DNA from: an uncultured Alphaproteobacteria bacterium
GTDB taxonomy: Bacteria; Pseudomonadota; Alphaproteobacteria; Rhizobiales; Aestuariivirgaceae
Assembly (NCBI GenBank): GCA_937873445.1
Contig: CALMWF010000019.1
Coordinates: 1-47,635 of the forward strand
DNA: 47,635 nt
Reading direction: 5' to 3'
Under the pieces are notes generated by a model. That model saw only the letters and a program-made list of their open reading frames with translations, was not told the origin of the DNA and ran no database searches. Both the position numbers and the translations under genes were made by a program. Shown here in pieces: positions 8,632 to 16,364 of this stretch (within the stretch, counting starts at the first letter, position 1; every line of letters begins with the position of its first letter).

Positions 8632-10570
8632 GGGTCACCATGTCGCCCATGATGCGGGTGATCTCGAAGTCCTTGGGGCTGTAGACGGCGGCCACGCCCA
8701 ACTGCTTCAACACCGGCACATCGCCTTCGGGAATGATGCCGCCCGCCACCACGGGAATATGGTCAAGCCCCGCCGCGCGCAGCCGGTGCATGACATCGCG
8801 GATCAGTGGCACATGCGAGCCGGAGAGAATGGAAAGGCCGATGAGCTGGGCCTTCTTTTCCCTGGCCGAAGCGACGATCTGTTCCGGTGTCAGGCGGATG
8901 CCGTCATAGGTCACGTCTAGGCCCACCTCGGCGGCGCGGGTGGCAATCTGTTCGGCGCCGTTGGAGTGGCCATCAAGGCCGGGCTTGCCGACGATCATGC
9001 GGGGGGTGTGGCCAAGGCGGGTGGCCAGTTTTTCGACGCGGGCCTTCACCTCGGCCATGGAGGTGTCAGCACTTTCGGTTTTCACCAGCATGACGCCGGT
9101 GGGGGCGCGGTATTCGCCAAACACCTGACGGAGCGTTGCCCCCCATTCACCGGTGGTGACCCCGGCGCGGGCCGCGGCGATGGAGGGTTCCATGATGTTG
9201 CGGCCTTCCTTCGCCGCAGCTTCAAGATCGGCCAGGGCCTGTTTCACGGCCTTGGCGTCACGCCCGGCGCGCCAGGCCTTCAGGCGCTCCACCTGCTCAT
9301 ATTCCACATCGTCCTTGACGGTGAGAATGGCCTCGCCATCACCGCTGGCCAGCGGCGAGGCTTCGCTGTTGGTGAAGGCGTTGACACCGATGATCCTGGT
9401 GGCGCCCGATTCAATGGCCTTGAGGCGGGCGGTGTTGGAGGCCACCAGCGCCTTCTTCATGTAGCCGGATTCCACGGCGGCCACGGCGCCGCCCATGGCC
9501 AGCACGCGGTCCAGTTCGGCGCGCGCCTCCTCCTTCAGGGCTTCCACCTTGCGCTCGATCTCCTTCGAGCCGTCGAAAATGTCGCCATAGGAAAGAAGAT
9601 CGGTTTCATAGGCGACGATCTGCTGCATGCGCAGCGACCATTGCTGGTCCCAGGGCCGGGGCAGGCCAAGCGCCTCGTTCCAGGCCGGAAGCTGAACGGC
9701 GCGGGCGCGGGCATTCTTCGACAGCACCACGGCCAGCATTTCCAGGAGAATGCGATAGACGTTGTTTTCCGGCTGCTGCTCGGTGAGGCCCAGCGAGTTC
9801 ACCTGCACGCCATAGCGGAAGCGGCGGTATTTCTCCTCGGCGATGCCATAGCGGTCGCGGGTGATTTCATCCCACAATTCGGTGAAGGCCCGCATCTTGC
9901 ACAGTTCGGTGACGAATTTGATGCCGGCATTGACGAAGAAGGAAATGCGGCCCACGGCGGCGGGGAAGTCCTTTTCCGGCACCGCCCCGGCTTCCCTGAT
10001 GGCGTCCAGCACCTGAATGCCGGTGGCCAAGGCAAAGGACAGTTCCTGTTCCGGTGTCGCCCCCGCCTCCTGCAGATGATAGGAGCAGACATTCATGGGA
10101 TTCCACTTGGGCAGTTCCGTCGCCGAGAAGGCGATGATGTCGGTGGTCAGCCGCATGGAGGGGCGGGGCGGGAAGACATGGGTGCCGCGCGACAGATATT
10201 CCTTGATGATGTCGTTCTGGGTGGTGCCCTGCAGCGCCTTGCGGTCAGCACCCTGCGCGTCGGCGGCGGCCACATAGAGCGCCAGAAGCCAGGCGGCGGT
10301 GGCGTTGATGGTCATGGAGGTGTTCATCTGGCTGAGGGGAATGCCGTCGAACAGGGCCTTCATGTCACCGAGATGCGAGATGGGCACCCCCACCTTGCCG
10401 ACCTCGCCGCGCGACAGCACATGGTCACTGTCATAGCCCGTCTGGGTGGGCAGATCGAAGGCCACCGAAAGCCCGGTCTGGCCCTTGGCCAGATTGGTGC
10501 GGTAGAGCTTGTTGGATTCCCTTGCGGTGGAATGGCCCGCATAGGTGCGGAAAAGCCAGGGCTGGTCCAT
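8609..10570 (-). CDS. ecm: Ethylmalonyl-CoA mutase (coenzyme B12-dependent)
   Basis: Converts (2R)-ethylmalonyl-CoA to methylsuccinyl-CoA in the ethylmalonyl-CoA pathway. The 653-residue single-chain mutase starts MDQPWLFRTYAGHSTARESN and continues YRTNLAKGQTGLSVAFDLPTQTGYDSDHV, as in the Ecm/MeaA branch rather than methylmalonyl-CoA mutase. The C-terminal B12-binding domain has LDGHSNG near residue 530, the DxHxxG motif whose histidine coordinates cobalt, then SGSH and VVAGGIIP. An ATG 87 bases further upstream exists. The inner start was chosen for its AGGA eight bases before and for homology. It is divergent from ccr, the preceding enzyme of the pathway. The last 23 bases overlap the convergent UbiA-fusion gene. 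Confidence 0.93.
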   Translation of the reverse strand: MDQPWLFRTYAGHSTARESNKLYRTNLAKGQTGLSVAFDLPTQTGYDSDHVLSRGEVGKVGVPISHLGDMKALFDGIPLSQMNTSMTINATAAWLLALYVAAADAQGADRKALQGTTQNDIIKEYLSRGTHVFPPRPSMRLTTDIIAFSATELPKWNPMNVCSYHLQEAGATPEQELSFALATGIQVLDAIREAGAVPEKDFPAAVGRISFFVNAGIKFVTELCKMRAFTELWDEITRDRYGIAEEKYRRFRYGVQVNSLGLTEQQPENNVYRILLEMLAVVLSKNARARAVQLPAWNEALGLPRPWDQQWSLRMQQIVAYETDLLSYGDIFDGSKEIERKVEALKEEARAELDRVLAMGGAVAAVESGYMKKALVASNTARLKAIESGATRIIGVNAFTNSEASPLASGDGEAILTVKDDVEYEQVERLKAWRAGRDAKAVKQALADLEAAAKEGRNIMEPSIAAARAGVTTGEWGATLRQVFGEYRAPTGVMLVKTESADTSMAEVKARVEKLATRLGHTPRMIVGKPGLDGHSNGAEQIATRAAEVGLDVTYDGIRLTPEQIVASAREKKAQLIGLSILSGSHVPLIRDVMHRLRAAGLDHIPVVAGGIIPEGDVPVLKQLGVAAVYSPKDFEITRIMGDMVTLMEKQAS

Positions 10571-10735
10571 GGAAAGGTCCTGAATGTTGCGATGCAACAG
10601 GGAAGCATGGGCCGGACCGTCTGGCAACTCCCCTTTGGTCGGGAAAAACCACGGCAACTTACCGCACTGGACTTTTGTTGCAGTGCAAATAAAATTGCCC
10701 CCAGTCTAGATTGAACCCCAACAGGGAGTTTCGCC
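10571..10735. promoter_or_regulatory. Divergent ecm/ccr promoter region with a PhaR-like palindrome
   Basis: The sequence TTGCAGTGCAA at 10678-10688 is a perfect palindrome around one base and fits the TGC-N3-GCA pattern bound by PhaR, the polyhydroxybutyrate-responsive repressor of alphaproteobacteria. The -10-like TAAAAT at 10690-10695 follows directly on the ccr strand, so a bound protein would block RNA polymerase. The same ten bases, TGCACTGCAA on the other strand, occur before the GNAT gene at 45.5 kb. ccr has the ribosome site CAGGGAG about ten bases before its ATG. Confidence 0.5.
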
Positions 10736-12019
10736 ATGAATGACAGTCCGGCTGCCGCGCCCAAGGCGCCCCTCAAGGATCTTTACGAGATCGGTGAAAT
10801 TCCGCCGCTCGGCCATGTGCCCGCCAACATGTATGCCTGGGCCATCCGCCAGGACCGCCACGGCCCGCCGGAAACCTCCTTCCAGGTCGAGGTGGTGCCC
10901 ACCTGGCAAATCGGCGAGGACGAGGTGCTCATTCTCGTCATGGCGGCGGGCGTCAACTACAACGGCGTGTGGGCGGGCCTCGGCATTCCCATCTCGCCCA
11001 TCGACGGCCACAAGAACCCCTATCACATCGCCGGTTCGGATGCCTCGGGCGTGGTCTACAAGATCGGCTCCAAGGTGAAGCGCTGGAAGGTGGGCGACGA
11101 GGTGGTCATCCACTGCAACCAGGATGACGGTGACGACGAGGAGTGCAACGGCGGCGATCCGATGTTCTCCAATTCGCAGCGCATCTGGGGCTATGAGACG
11201 CCGGACGGGTCCTTCGCCCAGTTCGCCCGCGTGCAGGCGCGCCAGTTGCTGCAGCGGCCGCAGCATCTGTCGTGGGAGGAGTCGGCCTGCTACACGCTGA
11301 CCCTGGCCACCGCCTACCGCATGCTGTTCGGCCATCGTCCGCATGTGCTGAAGCCGGGGCAGAATGTTCTGGTCTGGGGGGCCTCGGGCGGGCTTGGCTC
11401 CATGGCCATCCAGCTTTGCGCCACGGCGGGCGCCAATGCCATCGGCGTCATTTCGGATGACGACAAGGCCGACTTCGTCATGCAGCTTGGCGCCAAGGGC
11501 GTCATCAACCGCAAGAACTTCAAGTGCTGGGGCCAGATGCCCAAGGTCAACACGCCCGAATATAACGAGTGGATGAAACAGGCGCGCGAATTCGGCAAGG
11601 CCATCTGGAACTATACCGGCAAGGGCAACAACGTCGACATGGTGTTTGAGCATCCGGGCGAGTCCACTTTCCCGGTCTCGGTGCTGGTGCTGAAACGCGG
11701 CGGCATGCTGGCCATCTGCGCCGGCACCACGGGCTACAATCTCACCATGGATGCGCGCTATCTGTGGATGCATCAGAAGCGCGTGCAGGGTTCGCACTTC
11801 GCCAATCTGTTCCAGGCGTCGGCCGCCAACAAGCTGGTGGTGGCGCAGCGCATCGATCCGTGCATGTCGGAAGTCTATTCGTGGAAGGATATTCCCAAGG
11901 CCCACATGAAGATGTGGAAGAACGAACACAAGCCCGGCAACATGGCGGTGCTGGTGTGCGCGCCGACCACGGGTCTGCACACCTTCGAGGACACGATCGA
12001 GGCGTCCGACAACGCCTGA
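10736..12019 (+). CDS. ccr: Crotonyl-CoA carboxylase/reductase
   Basis: Carries out NADPH-dependent reductive carboxylation of crotonyl-CoA to (2S)-ethylmalonyl-CoA, the key step of the ethylmalonyl-CoA pathway. The 427-residue medium-chain dehydrogenase/reductase has the NADPH-binding loop VWGASGGLGSMAIQL (213-227). The residues known to hold CO2 in this family appear conserved: N76 in GVNYNGVWAGLG, E154 in WGYETPDG and H354 in QGSHFAN. Tyrosine 153 stands beside the glutamate where some actinobacterial enzymes have phenylalanine. The long acidic insert QDDGDDEECNGGD near 129-141 is typical of alphaproteobacterial Ccr. It is transcribed away from ecm, and its terminator lies within the convergent yihY gene. 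Confidence 0.97.
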   Translation: MNDSPAAAPKAPLKDLYEIGEIPPLGHVPANMYAWAIRQDRHGPPETSFQVEVVPTWQIGEDEVLILVMAAGVNYNGVWAGLGIPISPIDGHKNPYHIAGSDASGVVYKIGSKVKRWKVGDEVVIHCNQDDGDDEECNGGDPMFSNSQRIWGYETPDGSFAQFARVQARQLLQRPQHLSWEESACYTLTLATAYRMLFGHRPHVLKPGQNVLVWGASGGLGSMAIQLCATAGANAIGVISDDDKADFVMQLGAKGVINRKNFKCWGQMPKVNTPEYNEWMKQAREFGKAIWNYTGKGNNVDMVFEHPGESTFPVSVLVLKRGGMLAICAGTTGYNLTMDARYLWMHQKRVQGSHFANLFQASAANKLVVAQRIDPCMSEVYSWKDIPKAHMKMWKNEHKPGNMAVLVCAPTTGLHTFEDTIEASDNA

Positions 12020-12021
12020 GT

Positions 12022-12909
12022 TTATGACGATCCGGTTTCGGCGGGCGGGGCATCATCCCCGCCCATTTTTTTCTGGCCGCGATGAATGGCCAGCACCCGG
12101 TTCAACTCGCCACCGAGGATGAGGGCCAGGGCCGACAGATAGATGAAGAACATGGCGGCGAAGATGCCGGACAGCGAAGCATAGGTGGAGGCGAAGGTGT
12201 TGAAGCGCAGGAGCCACTGCGAATAGGCCATGGACATGAGAAGCCAGGCCGCCAGGGTCAGCCCCACACCGGGCAGGATCTGCCGGAACGGCAGCGACCG
12301 CGCCGGCAGAATGCGATGCGCAGTGGTGAGGCCCACCAGCAGCAACAGAATGGCCACCGGATAGCGCCAGATGCTCAGGGGGGCGGCGGCCTCGCGAATG
12401 CCGGGGGCATAGTGCTCAAGGGCGGCCAGCAGCAGCGGCACGCCGATGATGAGCAGCGCCACCGCCAGAAGGCCGAAGGCCGCAACGATGATGAAGGCGG
12501 TATTCTGGCCATAGAGCTTGGCCATGCTGCGCTGTTCCTTCAGGTCATAGGCGCGGTTCAGCGCCACGCGCACGCTGTCCACCCCGGCCATGGCGCTCCA
12601 GATGGTGAGCGCCGCCGAGATGGACAGAAGACCGGTGCGCGGCACGGTGAGGATGCGGTGAATTTCCGGCGCCAGCGGATTGACCAGCTGGTCGGGCGCC
12701 ACCTCCAGCAGAAAATCGACAATGCGCTGGGCCAGGGCTTCATTGCCGAGGAAGCCGCCGAGGGCGGTGAGGAAGATGAGAAACGGAAAGATCGAGAAGA
12801 TCATGCGGAAGGCGATGTTGCCAGCGAGCGGCATGGCCTCGTCGGCAAAGAGCCGCCACACCGCCTCGCGCAGCAACTGGCTGAGATGGCCGACCGGATT
12901 GTCGCTCAT
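12022..12909 (-). CDS. YihY/BrkB family inner-membrane protein
   Basis: The protein is 295 residues from the chosen start MSDNPVGHL. About six hydrophobic segments match the YihY (formerly ribonuclease BN) fold, with signature stretches MPLAGNIAFRMIFSIFPFLIFL, LTIWSAMAGVDSVRVALNRAYD and LSGIFAAMFFIYLSALALILGGELN. The family's function is unsettled; the old RNase BN assignment was wrong and transport or envelope roles have been suggested. A start 12 codons earlier (12945) is possible, and neither start has a strong ribosome site. It follows the DUF1232 gene closely and may share its transcript. Two bases separate its stop from the stop of ccr, and the ccr terminator is embedded in its last codons. 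Confidence 0.88.
   Translation of the reverse strand: MSDNPVGHLSQLLREAVWRLFADEAMPLAGNIAFRMIFSIFPFLIFLTALGGFLGNEALAQRIVDFLLEVAPDQLVNPLAPEIHRILTVPRTGLLSISAALTIWSAMAGVDSVRVALNRAYDLKEQRSMAKLYGQNTAFIIVAAFGLLAVALLIIGVPLLLAALEHYAPGIREAAAPLSIWRYPVAILLLLVGLTTAHRILPARSLPFRQILPGVGLTLAAWLLMSMAYSQWLLRFNTFASTYASLSGIFAAMFFIYLSALALILGGELNRVLAIHRGQKKMGGDDAPPAETGSS
12043..12072 (+). terminator. Intrinsic terminator of ccr, inside the 3' end of yihY
   Basis: Stem GGGCGGGG (12043-12050) with CCCCGCCC (12057-12064) and loop CATCAT, followed by one A and seven T (12066-12072). It lies 24 bases after the ccr stop, in the antisense of the final yihY codons. Confidence 0.9.
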
Positions 12910-12949
12910 GGGCCCAGTTTGCCGTGGGTGGACGGCCAAGTCCATATGA

Positions 12950-13309
12950 TCAGGTGACGTCGATCACATCGGCGTCGGTCGCCTGCATCTTGGCCAGCGT
13001 GTGCCGGGCCCGGTCGCGGTGAGCCTGGGTCACATGGGTGCGGACCAGCGCAATGGCGGCGGCAATCACCGCCATGTCATCAGTGAAGCCGAGACCCAGG
13101 AGAAAATCGGGCACGGCGTCAAAGGGCAGGATAAAATAGGCCAGGGCGCCAAACAGCGTGGCGCGAACCTTGAGCGGGGTGGCGCTGTCGGTGGCGCAGT
13201 AATAGGCGGCCACCAGTTCGTCGGCAAAGGGCAGGCGCGCCAGATTGGCTCTGAGCTTGGGCCAGAACTCGCGTTTCACCTTGTTTTCCTGATCCGGCGG
13301 CGGAGCCAT
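12950..13309 (-). CDS. Small DUF1232 (YkvA-like) membrane protein
   Basis: This 119-residue protein from MAPPPDQEN has the compact DUF1232 pattern: YYCATDSATPLKVRATLFGALAYFILPFDAVPDFL, then GFTDDMAVIAAAIALVRTHV. The segment PFDAVPDFLLGLGFTDD is the family hallmark. Two hydrophobic stretches suggest membrane association, and the function is unknown. The open frame begins 29 codons earlier, but GAGGAGG seven bases before the ATG at 13309 decides the start. It lies upstream of yihY with a very short gap, so the two are probably cotranscribed. Confidence 0.85.
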   Translation of the reverse strand: MAPPPDQENKVKREFWPKLRANLARLPFADELVAAYYCATDSATPLKVRATLFGALAYFILPFDAVPDFLLGLGFTDDMAVIAAAIALVRTHVTQAHRDRARHTLAKMQATDADVIDVT

Positions 13310-13328
13310 GCGACCCTCCTCGATGCAA

Positions 13329-13365
13329 GACGGCCGGCCCCCCGCGTCGAAGGGAACCGGCCGTC
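13329..13365 (-). terminator. GC-rich inverted repeat after the diheme cytochrome gene
   Basis: GACGGCCGG (13329-13337) and CCGGCCGTC (13357-13365) form a nine-base stem with a 19-base loop, 35 bases past the diheme cytochrome stop. There is no T tract, so it is either a weak or factor-dependent terminator, or an mRNA-end stabiliser. Confidence 0.45.
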
Positions 13366-13399
13366 CGCATATGGGAGGTTGGCCCCCCCGGTTCAAGGT

Positions 13400-13891
13400 T
13401 CAATCGTCCTCGTAGTAACCCTTGTCGGCGCCGCGGTGGCAGGCCATGCAATTGGCCTTGGACTTCACCTTGGGATCGGTGAAGCGGGCGGGGTTCACCT
13501 CCTCGGCATGGGCGCGAATCCAGGCGGGGGTTTCGGTGATGCGCAGCGGCGTTTCAGTGGCGGCGATGCGGCGCATCCAGCGCGACTTGCCCCTGGCGTC
13601 GGCGGCATTGGCAACGAGATAGTCGGTGATGTCCTTCTGCACATCGGGGGCCAGCGTGGCATCCTCGCCGAAGTGGTTGGCCAGATCACCCATGATGGCA
13701 GCCCACGACCGCTGGGGCAGCATCTGCGGCTGGAAGGCCATGTGGCAGGCAGCACATTCCTTCAGCGTCGCCTCGTGTTTGATGGGCGGGAAGCGCTCGC
13801 CCTCGTCCTCGGCGATGGCGGGCAGCGACGGCACCACCACCAGGCCAAGGGCCACGGCAATGAGACCAAAAACCGAAACGGAACGGATCAT
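13400..13891 (-). CDS. Periplasmic diheme cytochrome c (DHC)
   Basis: The 163-residue protein has a signal peptide (about 1-27, cleavage near AIA) and two c-type heme sites, CAACH at 46-50 and CMACH at 148-152. The stretches HMAFQPQMLPQRSWAAIMGDLANHFGEDATL and FTDPKVKSKANCMACH between and around them match the DHC family found with SHP and cytochrome b in Rhodobacter and Shewanella. It would pass electrons between the membrane cytochrome b and SHP in the periplasm. It is the last gene of the b561-SHP-DHC operon, ten bases after SHP. It is clearly paralogous to the C-terminal domain of the b561 protein encoded two genes upstream. Confidence 0.9.
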   Translation of the reverse strand: MIRSVSVFGLIAVALGLVVVPSLPAIAEDEGERFPPIKHEATLKECAACHMAFQPQMLPQRSWAAIMGDLANHFGEDATLAPDVQKDITDYLVANAADARGKSRWMRRIAATETPLRITETPAWIRAHAEEVNPARFTDPKVKSKANCMACHRGADKGYYEDD

Positions 13892-13901
13892 CAGGGGACT
13901 C

Positions 13902-14315
13902 CTATTGGCTGACGAGCCAGCTCAGCACGTCGCCCTTTTCGGCGGGCGTGCAGTCGCGGCCCAGAACGGAATTGCAGTTGCGGCCAAACCACTTCTCCAC
14001 CTTGGCCGGGTCGGAGAAACGGTCCGGGGTTTTTGAAAGGGCCATGGGGTCTATGGCCTTGCCGGCGCGGGTCTGGCCGGCGACGGTGACATTTTTGGTG
14101 TGGCAGGAGGTGCAGGACGGCGTGTCCGGCTTGCCGCCGGTGTGATCGGCCATGAAGAAGGCCTTGCCGCGCGCGGCCGAAAATCCGGCAAAACCCGGAT
14201 CGGCGGCCTTGGCGGCGGTGAGATAGGCGGCGATCTGGGCGTCCTGCGCGGGACCAGCCAGCGCCGGTGCGGCAAGGCCCGCCAGCACCATCAGGGCAGG
14301 GATCAGTCTCTTCAT
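13902..14315 (-). CDS. SHP-type oxygen-binding monoheme cytochrome c (DUF1924)
   Basis: The 137-residue protein has a signal peptide (1-20) and one heme site, CTSCH at 68-72. The C-terminal stretch WFGRNCNSVLGRDCTPAEKGD (109-129) carries the family's conserved asparagine next to a cysteine pair. In the sphaeroides heme protein, SHP, an asparagine is the sixth heme ligand in the oxidised form and leaves on reduction so that oxygen or NO can bind; N113 is the likely equivalent, with C114/C122 as the disulfide. The start at 14315 was chosen over the GTG at 14324 because AAGGAG lies eight bases before it. The function of SHP is unsettled; its partners DHC and cytochrome b flank it here. Confidence 0.9.
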   Translation of the reverse strand: MKRLIPALMVLAGLAAPALAGPAQDAQIAAYLTAAKAADPGFAGFSAARGKAFFMADHTGGKPDTPSCTSCHTKNVTVAGQTRAGKAIDPMALSKTPDRFSDPAKVEKWFGRNCNSVLGRDCTPAEKGDVLSWLVSQ

Positions 14316-14320
14316 GTCAG

Positions 14321-15445
14321 TCACTCCTTCGGCACGTTGATCATCTGGGGGGCAAAGAGGCCGCTTGCGGCATCGCCATGGCAGGCGGCGCAGTTGGATT
14401 TGGTGGCAACCGATGTGCGGGCAAAGACGGCATCGGGAATACCGCCATGCAGGCGCTGCCAGAAGCGCGTGGTGGTGAGGCGCAGGGGCTCGGGCGATGT
14501 GTTGGTGGCAAAGGCGTGGGCGGCCAGCGTGTCCCAGTGTTCAGCACTGTTGGCGGCGAGATAGGCGCTGATGCTGGCGGCATCGGCGGCAGAAAGGCTG
14601 GCATCCTCACCGAAGTGGTCGGCGAGGGTGGCCATCATCTCCTGCCAGCGGGCGGCGGGCAGAAGGCTCGGCGGATAGGCCATGTGGCAATCGCCACAGG
14701 CCTTCACATAGGCGGGGTCAAGGGTGGCGGGCGGCACACCCTGGGGCGGCGCCTTAAGGCCCATGATGGCGGGGATGGCGACAAGCACAGCCAGACCTGC
14801 CGACAGGGCAAGGGCGGCGCGGGGCCGCGCGGCACTGGCGGTGATCTGATTATGGCGGGCTGCCAGCGCGGCGGCATCCAGCGTCTTCCGGCCGGTCAGC
14901 ATGGCGCGGGCGAGATTGTCGCGCGCCCGCCGGCTTTCATAGAAGACGCCGGCCACATGGGCCACCACCATGGCCAGCAGGGTCCAGGCGGCCAGTTCGT
15001 GAACCTCACGGAAACTGCGGCCCGCCGCAAAGCTGAGCAGTGATTTGAACGGCCCCTGCTTCAGCATGCCGCCGAGAACGCCAAGACCGGTGACCGCCAG
15101 CGCCAGCACCACGGCGAGCAGCGCCAGCACCATGAGCGCGCCCAGGGGATTATGCCCGGCATGGGCGGTGTGGTGGCGGTGGGTAAGCGATTTGAGGTGG
15201 GCCACAACGTCGGCGGGGCGGGGGATGAAGCTGGCAAAGCGGCTGTGGGTCGAGCCGGTGAAGCCCCAGATCAGCCGGAACAGCACCAGCGCCAGGGCGG
15301 TGAGGCCGCCTGCCACATGCCAGGCCAGCCAGGTGGCGTTGAGGAGAAAGCCGGTGACCGCCGCCAGCGCCATGGCGGCCACCAGCAGCCAGTGAAACTG
15401 GCGCAGAGCAGCATCCCAGACCGGAATCGTGCGGGGGGTGTTCAT
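14321..15445 (-). CDS. Cytochrome b561-type membrane protein fused to a periplasmic diheme cytochrome c domain
   Basis: From ATG 15445 the protein has 374 residues. Residues 1-185 form a four-helix cytochrome b561 domain, with likely heme ligands among H18, H43, H149 and H163. Residues 210-230 form a fifth hydrophobic segment. Residues 240-374 are a diheme cytochrome c domain (CGDCH at 250-254, CAACH at 352-356) closely related to the separate DHC protein encoded downstream (shared DHFGEDA.L, ATKSNC.ACH). It probably takes electrons from quinol and passes them through its own hemes to DHC or SHP. A TTG start ten codons upstream is possible. Its stop lies five bases before the SHP start. Confidence 0.9.
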   Translation of the reverse strand: MNTPRTIPVWDAALRQFHWLLVAAMALAAVTGFLLNATWLAWHVAGGLTALALVLFRLIWGFTGSTHSRFASFIPRPADVVAHLKSLTHRHHTAHAGHNPLGALMVLALLAVVLALAVTGLGVLGGMLKQGPFKSLLSFAAGRSFREVHELAAWTLLAMVVAHVAGVFYESRRARDNLARAMLTGRKTLDAAALAARHNQITASAARPRAALALSAGLAVLVAIPAIMGLKAPPQGVPPATLDPAYVKACGDCHMAYPPSLLPAARWQEMMATLADHFGEDASLSAADAASISAYLAANSAEHWDTLAAHAFATNTSPEPLRLTTTRFWQRLHGGIPDAVFARTSVATKSNCAACHGDAASGLFAPQMINVPKE

Positions 15446-15466
15446 GACGCCGGTGTAATCAAACCC

Positions 15467-15509
15467 GGCTGACAATGCGGCAATGGGGTCTGTCAGCCGT
15501 CTGTCAGGC
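15467..15509 (-). promoter_or_regulatory. TGTCAG-type inverted and direct repeats before the heme operon
   Basis: GGCTGACA (15467-15474) and TGTCAGCC (15491-15498) form an eight-base inverted repeat. A third half-site, TGTCAGGC, follows at 15502-15509. They lie 22-64 bases upstream of the b561 ATG, where an operator would be expected. The regulator is unknown. Confidence 0.45.
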
Positions 15510-15526
15510 TGGGCTGCGGCAGAGGG

Positions 15527-16363
15527 TCACGCCCGGCTGGCGAGGTGCAGAAACCAGTCGAACAGGCGCTGCGGCAGCAGGCGCTTGCCCGCCGCCATGA
15601 GGTGGGTGGCCAGCGTCACGTTATAGCGCGGCCGGGGGTGCGGGCTTTCCAGCGCGTGGATCACCTTTTTCACCACCGCCTCGGGCGGCAGGGTGAGGAA
15701 GGAGTTGTCGCCGCGCATCAGCGTGTCGCGCTGCCGGGCATAGGTGGCGCGGTGATGGCTGGAACCGGTCTCGTCGATGGTTTCCTCGAAGGCCTTCACG
15801 GCATTGTCGCGGAAGGCCGTGGTGATGGGGCCGGGATTGATGAGAATGACGCGCACACCGGTGTCCCACAGTTCCTGCTTCAGGGTTTCGCTCAGCGCCT
15901 CGACGGCGAATTTGGAGGCGTTGTAGGGGCCGCGAAACGGCATGGCGACGAGACCCAGCACCGATGAGGTGTTGATGATGCGGGCCTCACCCGCGGCGCG
16001 CAGCAGCGGCAGGCAGAGATTGGTCAGCTCATGCCAGCCGAAGACATTGGCCTCGAACTGGCGGCGCATCACGGCGCGGCTCACATCCTCCAGTGCGCCG
16101 GTCTGGCCATAGGCACCGTTGTTGTAGAGGGCATAGAGCTTGCCGCCGGTGCGGCGGGACACTTCGTTCACGCAGGCTGCGAGCGAGGCGCTGTCCTCAT
16201 AATCAAGGGGCAGGGCCTCAAACCCTTCGGCGGCGAGGCGGGCCACATCTTCAGGCTTGCGCGCCGTGGCGAAGACGCGAAAGCCCCGCGCCCGGATCAT
16301 GTGGGCGGCGGTGTGGCCGATGCCGGTGGAACAGCCGGTGATGAGAACGCTGCGGTCGGTCAT
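15527..16363 (-). CDS. Short-chain dehydrogenase/reductase
   Basis: The 278-residue protein from MTDRSVLITGCSTGIG has the classical SDR layout: cofactor loop TGCSTGIG (9-16), the NNGAYG equivalent of the NNAG motif, the catalytic serine in INTSSVLG and YNASK (Tyr and Lys). It ends with a basic, hydrophobic tail. ATARKPE after the second strand has arginine and lysine that favour NADP, although Asp would favour NAD; this is a weak prediction. The substrate is unknown. The frame is open for 33 more codons upstream, but these overlap mcd's end and encode only a repeat (RGKS three times), so the inner start is preferred. It follows mcd on the same strand by 85 bases and may be cotranscribed with it. 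Confidence 0.85.
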   Translation of the reverse strand: MTDRSVLITGCSTGIGHTAAHMIRARGFRVFATARKPEDVARLAAEGFEALPLDYEDSASLAACVNEVSRRTGGKLYALYNNGAYGQTGALEDVSRAVMRRQFEANVFGWHELTNLCLPLLRAAGEARIINTSSVLGLVAMPFRGPYNASKFAVEALSETLKQELWDTGVRVILINPGPITTAFRDNAVKAFEETIDETGSSHHRATYARQRDTLMRGDNSFLTLPPEAVVKKVIHALESPHPRPRYNVTLATHLMAAGKRLLPQRLFDWFLHLASRA

Positions 16364-16364
16364 G

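Noticed and set aside
8966-10714. Long plus-strand open frame of 582 codons over ecm
   Set aside because: It is the antisense of ecm codons, rich in His/Gly/Leu as typical of such shadows in GC-rich DNA, while ecm itself has complete family motifs.
10736-12019. Possible generic quinone oxidoreductase/alcohol dehydrogenase instead of Ccr
   Set aside because: The CO2-pocket residues, the acidic insert and the linkage to ecm and mcd all identify crotonyl-CoA carboxylase/reductase.
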